Source: Campylobacter sp. CCS1377 (GTDB taxonomy: Bacteria; Campylobacterota; Campylobacteria; Campylobacterales; Campylobacteraceae). From it: a DNA stretch of 64,000 bases. The DNA lies in assembly GCF_040008265.1 (NCBI RefSeq), contig NZ_CP155620.1:1612001-1676000 (forward strand), read 5' to 3'. Both the position numbers and the translations under genes were made by a program. This document shows, piece after piece, positions 63,344 to 64,000 of this stretch. Under the pieces are notes generated by a model that worked only from the letters and a program-made list of their open reading frames with translations, made no database searches and was not told the DNA's origin. The stretch's first letter is position 1; the number at the start of each line of letters is the position of its first letter.

Positions 63344-64000
63344 TTATATTTTAAACGATTCGTCGCTCGCCATAAAATTATCAAATTCTTCTCTTGTTAC
63401 AAATAAATCATTGACACCATATACACTAGCTAATTTTATAATGCTTTGATTTGCTTTATCATAATTTTCTTTATTTAAAGCATTTTGTAGCTCATTGAAA
63501 CTCGTTTCGCCCATATTTTGCAAATTTATCGTATAATCTGCGATATATTTTTCCAAATTATCAAGATTTTCCATCATTTTAGGCATAATTACATCATATA
63601 CTCTTTCGATTTCTTCTCTTCTTTGTTTAGCCATATTAGCTGCAGCACAAATTCCAAAAAATGCATTGATAGTCAAATCTATAGTTTTTGAAAACAAAAT
63701 AACAGCTACAGAGCAAACAAATATTGAAATTCCAATTGACAAAATACCCGCTATGGTTTCACCTAAAATTAGCTTTAGCTTATTTGAGATTTCTGCTTCT
63801 AATGCAACTGCAAATACAGTCATAACTGCTGAAAATAAAGATTTAAGAATGGTTTTGATAAGTTCTGCGTAGTTTGTGATTTTTCCAGTTATATAAGAAT
63901 AAATCTCATTCCATATTGATTTTGCTGCATTTCTAATATTGGTCCAAAGATATTTTAATTGCCCGCCTATCTTTTTAAAAAATTGCGATATTATAGTTAC
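63344..64000 (-). CDS. Membrane protein of unknown function, 5' end beyond the window
   Basis: The frame is open from the stop at 63344 to the right window edge (at least 218 codons). It does not start at the internal ATG at 63823, since the same frame continues upstream with 'SQFFKKIGGQLKYLWTNIRN', 'AAKSIWNEIYSYITGKITNY' and 'AELIKTILKSLFSAV'. Two hydrophobic segments follow ('AGILSIGISIFVCSVAVILF' and 'LTINAFFGICAAANMA'), then a helical C-terminal half ('REEIERVYDVIMPKMMENLDNLEKYIADYTINL'). The pattern of amphipathic helices and membrane-like spans could suggest a pore, effector or scaffold, but no family is recognised. It precedes the WYL regulator by 13 bp. Confidence 0.65.
   Translation of the reverse strand, partial: VTIISQFFKKIGGQLKYLWTNIRNAAKSIWNEIYSYITGKITNYAELIKTILKSLFSAVMTVFAVALEAEISNKLKLILGETIAGILSIGISIFVCSVAVILFSKTIDLTINAFFGICAAANMAKQRREEIERVYDVIMPKMMENLDNLEKYIADYTINLQNMGETSFNELQNALNKENYDKANQSIIKLASVYGVNDLFVTREEFDNFMASDESFKI

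Noticed and set aside
63344-63823. The last gene as a complete 159-aa protein
   Set aside because: The same frame stays open to the window edge with protein-like sequence, so the ATG at 63823 is internal.
1-64000. tRNA, rRNA or intact insertion sequence genes
   Set aside because: By eye no cloverleaf-like sequence with CCA end, no rRNA-like stretch and no transposase frame was found; a dedicated scan was not possible.

Overview
The window is a contiguous piece of a low-GC, gene-dense chromosome from a thermotolerant Campylobacter, most likely Campylobacter coli. The evidence is the end of a capsule locus (kpsM), flagellar genes with Campylobacter-type sigma54 and sigma28 promoters, a selenocysteine formate dehydrogenase operon, a carboxynorspermidine decarboxylase, and blocks of genes familiar from C. 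jejuni joined in a different order. A complete methylcitrate (propionate) operon favours C. coli over C. jejuni. No tRNA, rRNA, intact insertion sequence, prophage or CRISPR array was seen.

Layout. 1-5.3 kb: 5' part of kpsM, a flavin split-barrel protein, a probable sigma28-driven flagellar-regulon protein, dut, an EI24 membrane protein, tilS and rimO. 5.6-12.5 kb: prfB converging on a TauE/SafE exporter and a TIGR02757 gene, then the flagellar operon flgI-flgJ-flgM-flgN-flgK on the minus strand. 12.5-17.6 kb: a Tat-exported sulfide:quinone oxidoreductase with a small membrane partner, then a decaying stretch with a Sel1-like pseudogene, a fatty-acid desaturase pseudogene and an intact EamA transporter. 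17.6-24.5 kb: prpE-prpB-prpC-prpD with a divergent HTH regulator, candidate operators and a perfect 347-bp tandem duplication that leaves an extra N-terminal prpD fragment. 24.5-33.8 kb: fabZ-lpxA-clpX-mreB-mreC, queH-bcp-tautomerase, ilvE, an SPFH protein and two DUF2393 proteins. 33.8-40.5 kb: the formate dehydrogenase operon (chaperone, Tat peptide, fdhA with in-frame UGA, fdhB, fdhC) and nspC. 40.6-47.5 kb: cueO, a 757-aa autotransporter behind a promoter with an 11-G tract in its spacer, moaD-moaE-(GyrI-like)-moeA, and a small gene broken by an in-frame stop. 47.5-58.3 kb: three small membrane proteins and the histidine operon, interrupted between hisB and hisH by a type II restriction-modification pair whose endonuclease gene is frameshifted; a HARE-HTH protein sits between hisA and hisF. 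58.3-64 kb: an ankyrin protein, the rplQ-rpoA-rpsD-rpsK-rpsM-rpmJ-infA block, a WYL regulator and a membrane protein running off the right edge.

Themes. Several genes serve anaerobic or organic-acid energy metabolism: formate oxidation, sulfide oxidation, propionate catabolism, and molybdopterin synthesis for the formate dehydrogenase. Strain-variable genes sit between housekeeping blocks, and their decay, phase-variation potential and insertions account for most of the findings. The points most worth checking are the poly-G promoter of the autotransporter, the restriction-modification insertion in his, and the prp operon with its duplication and unclassified regulator.
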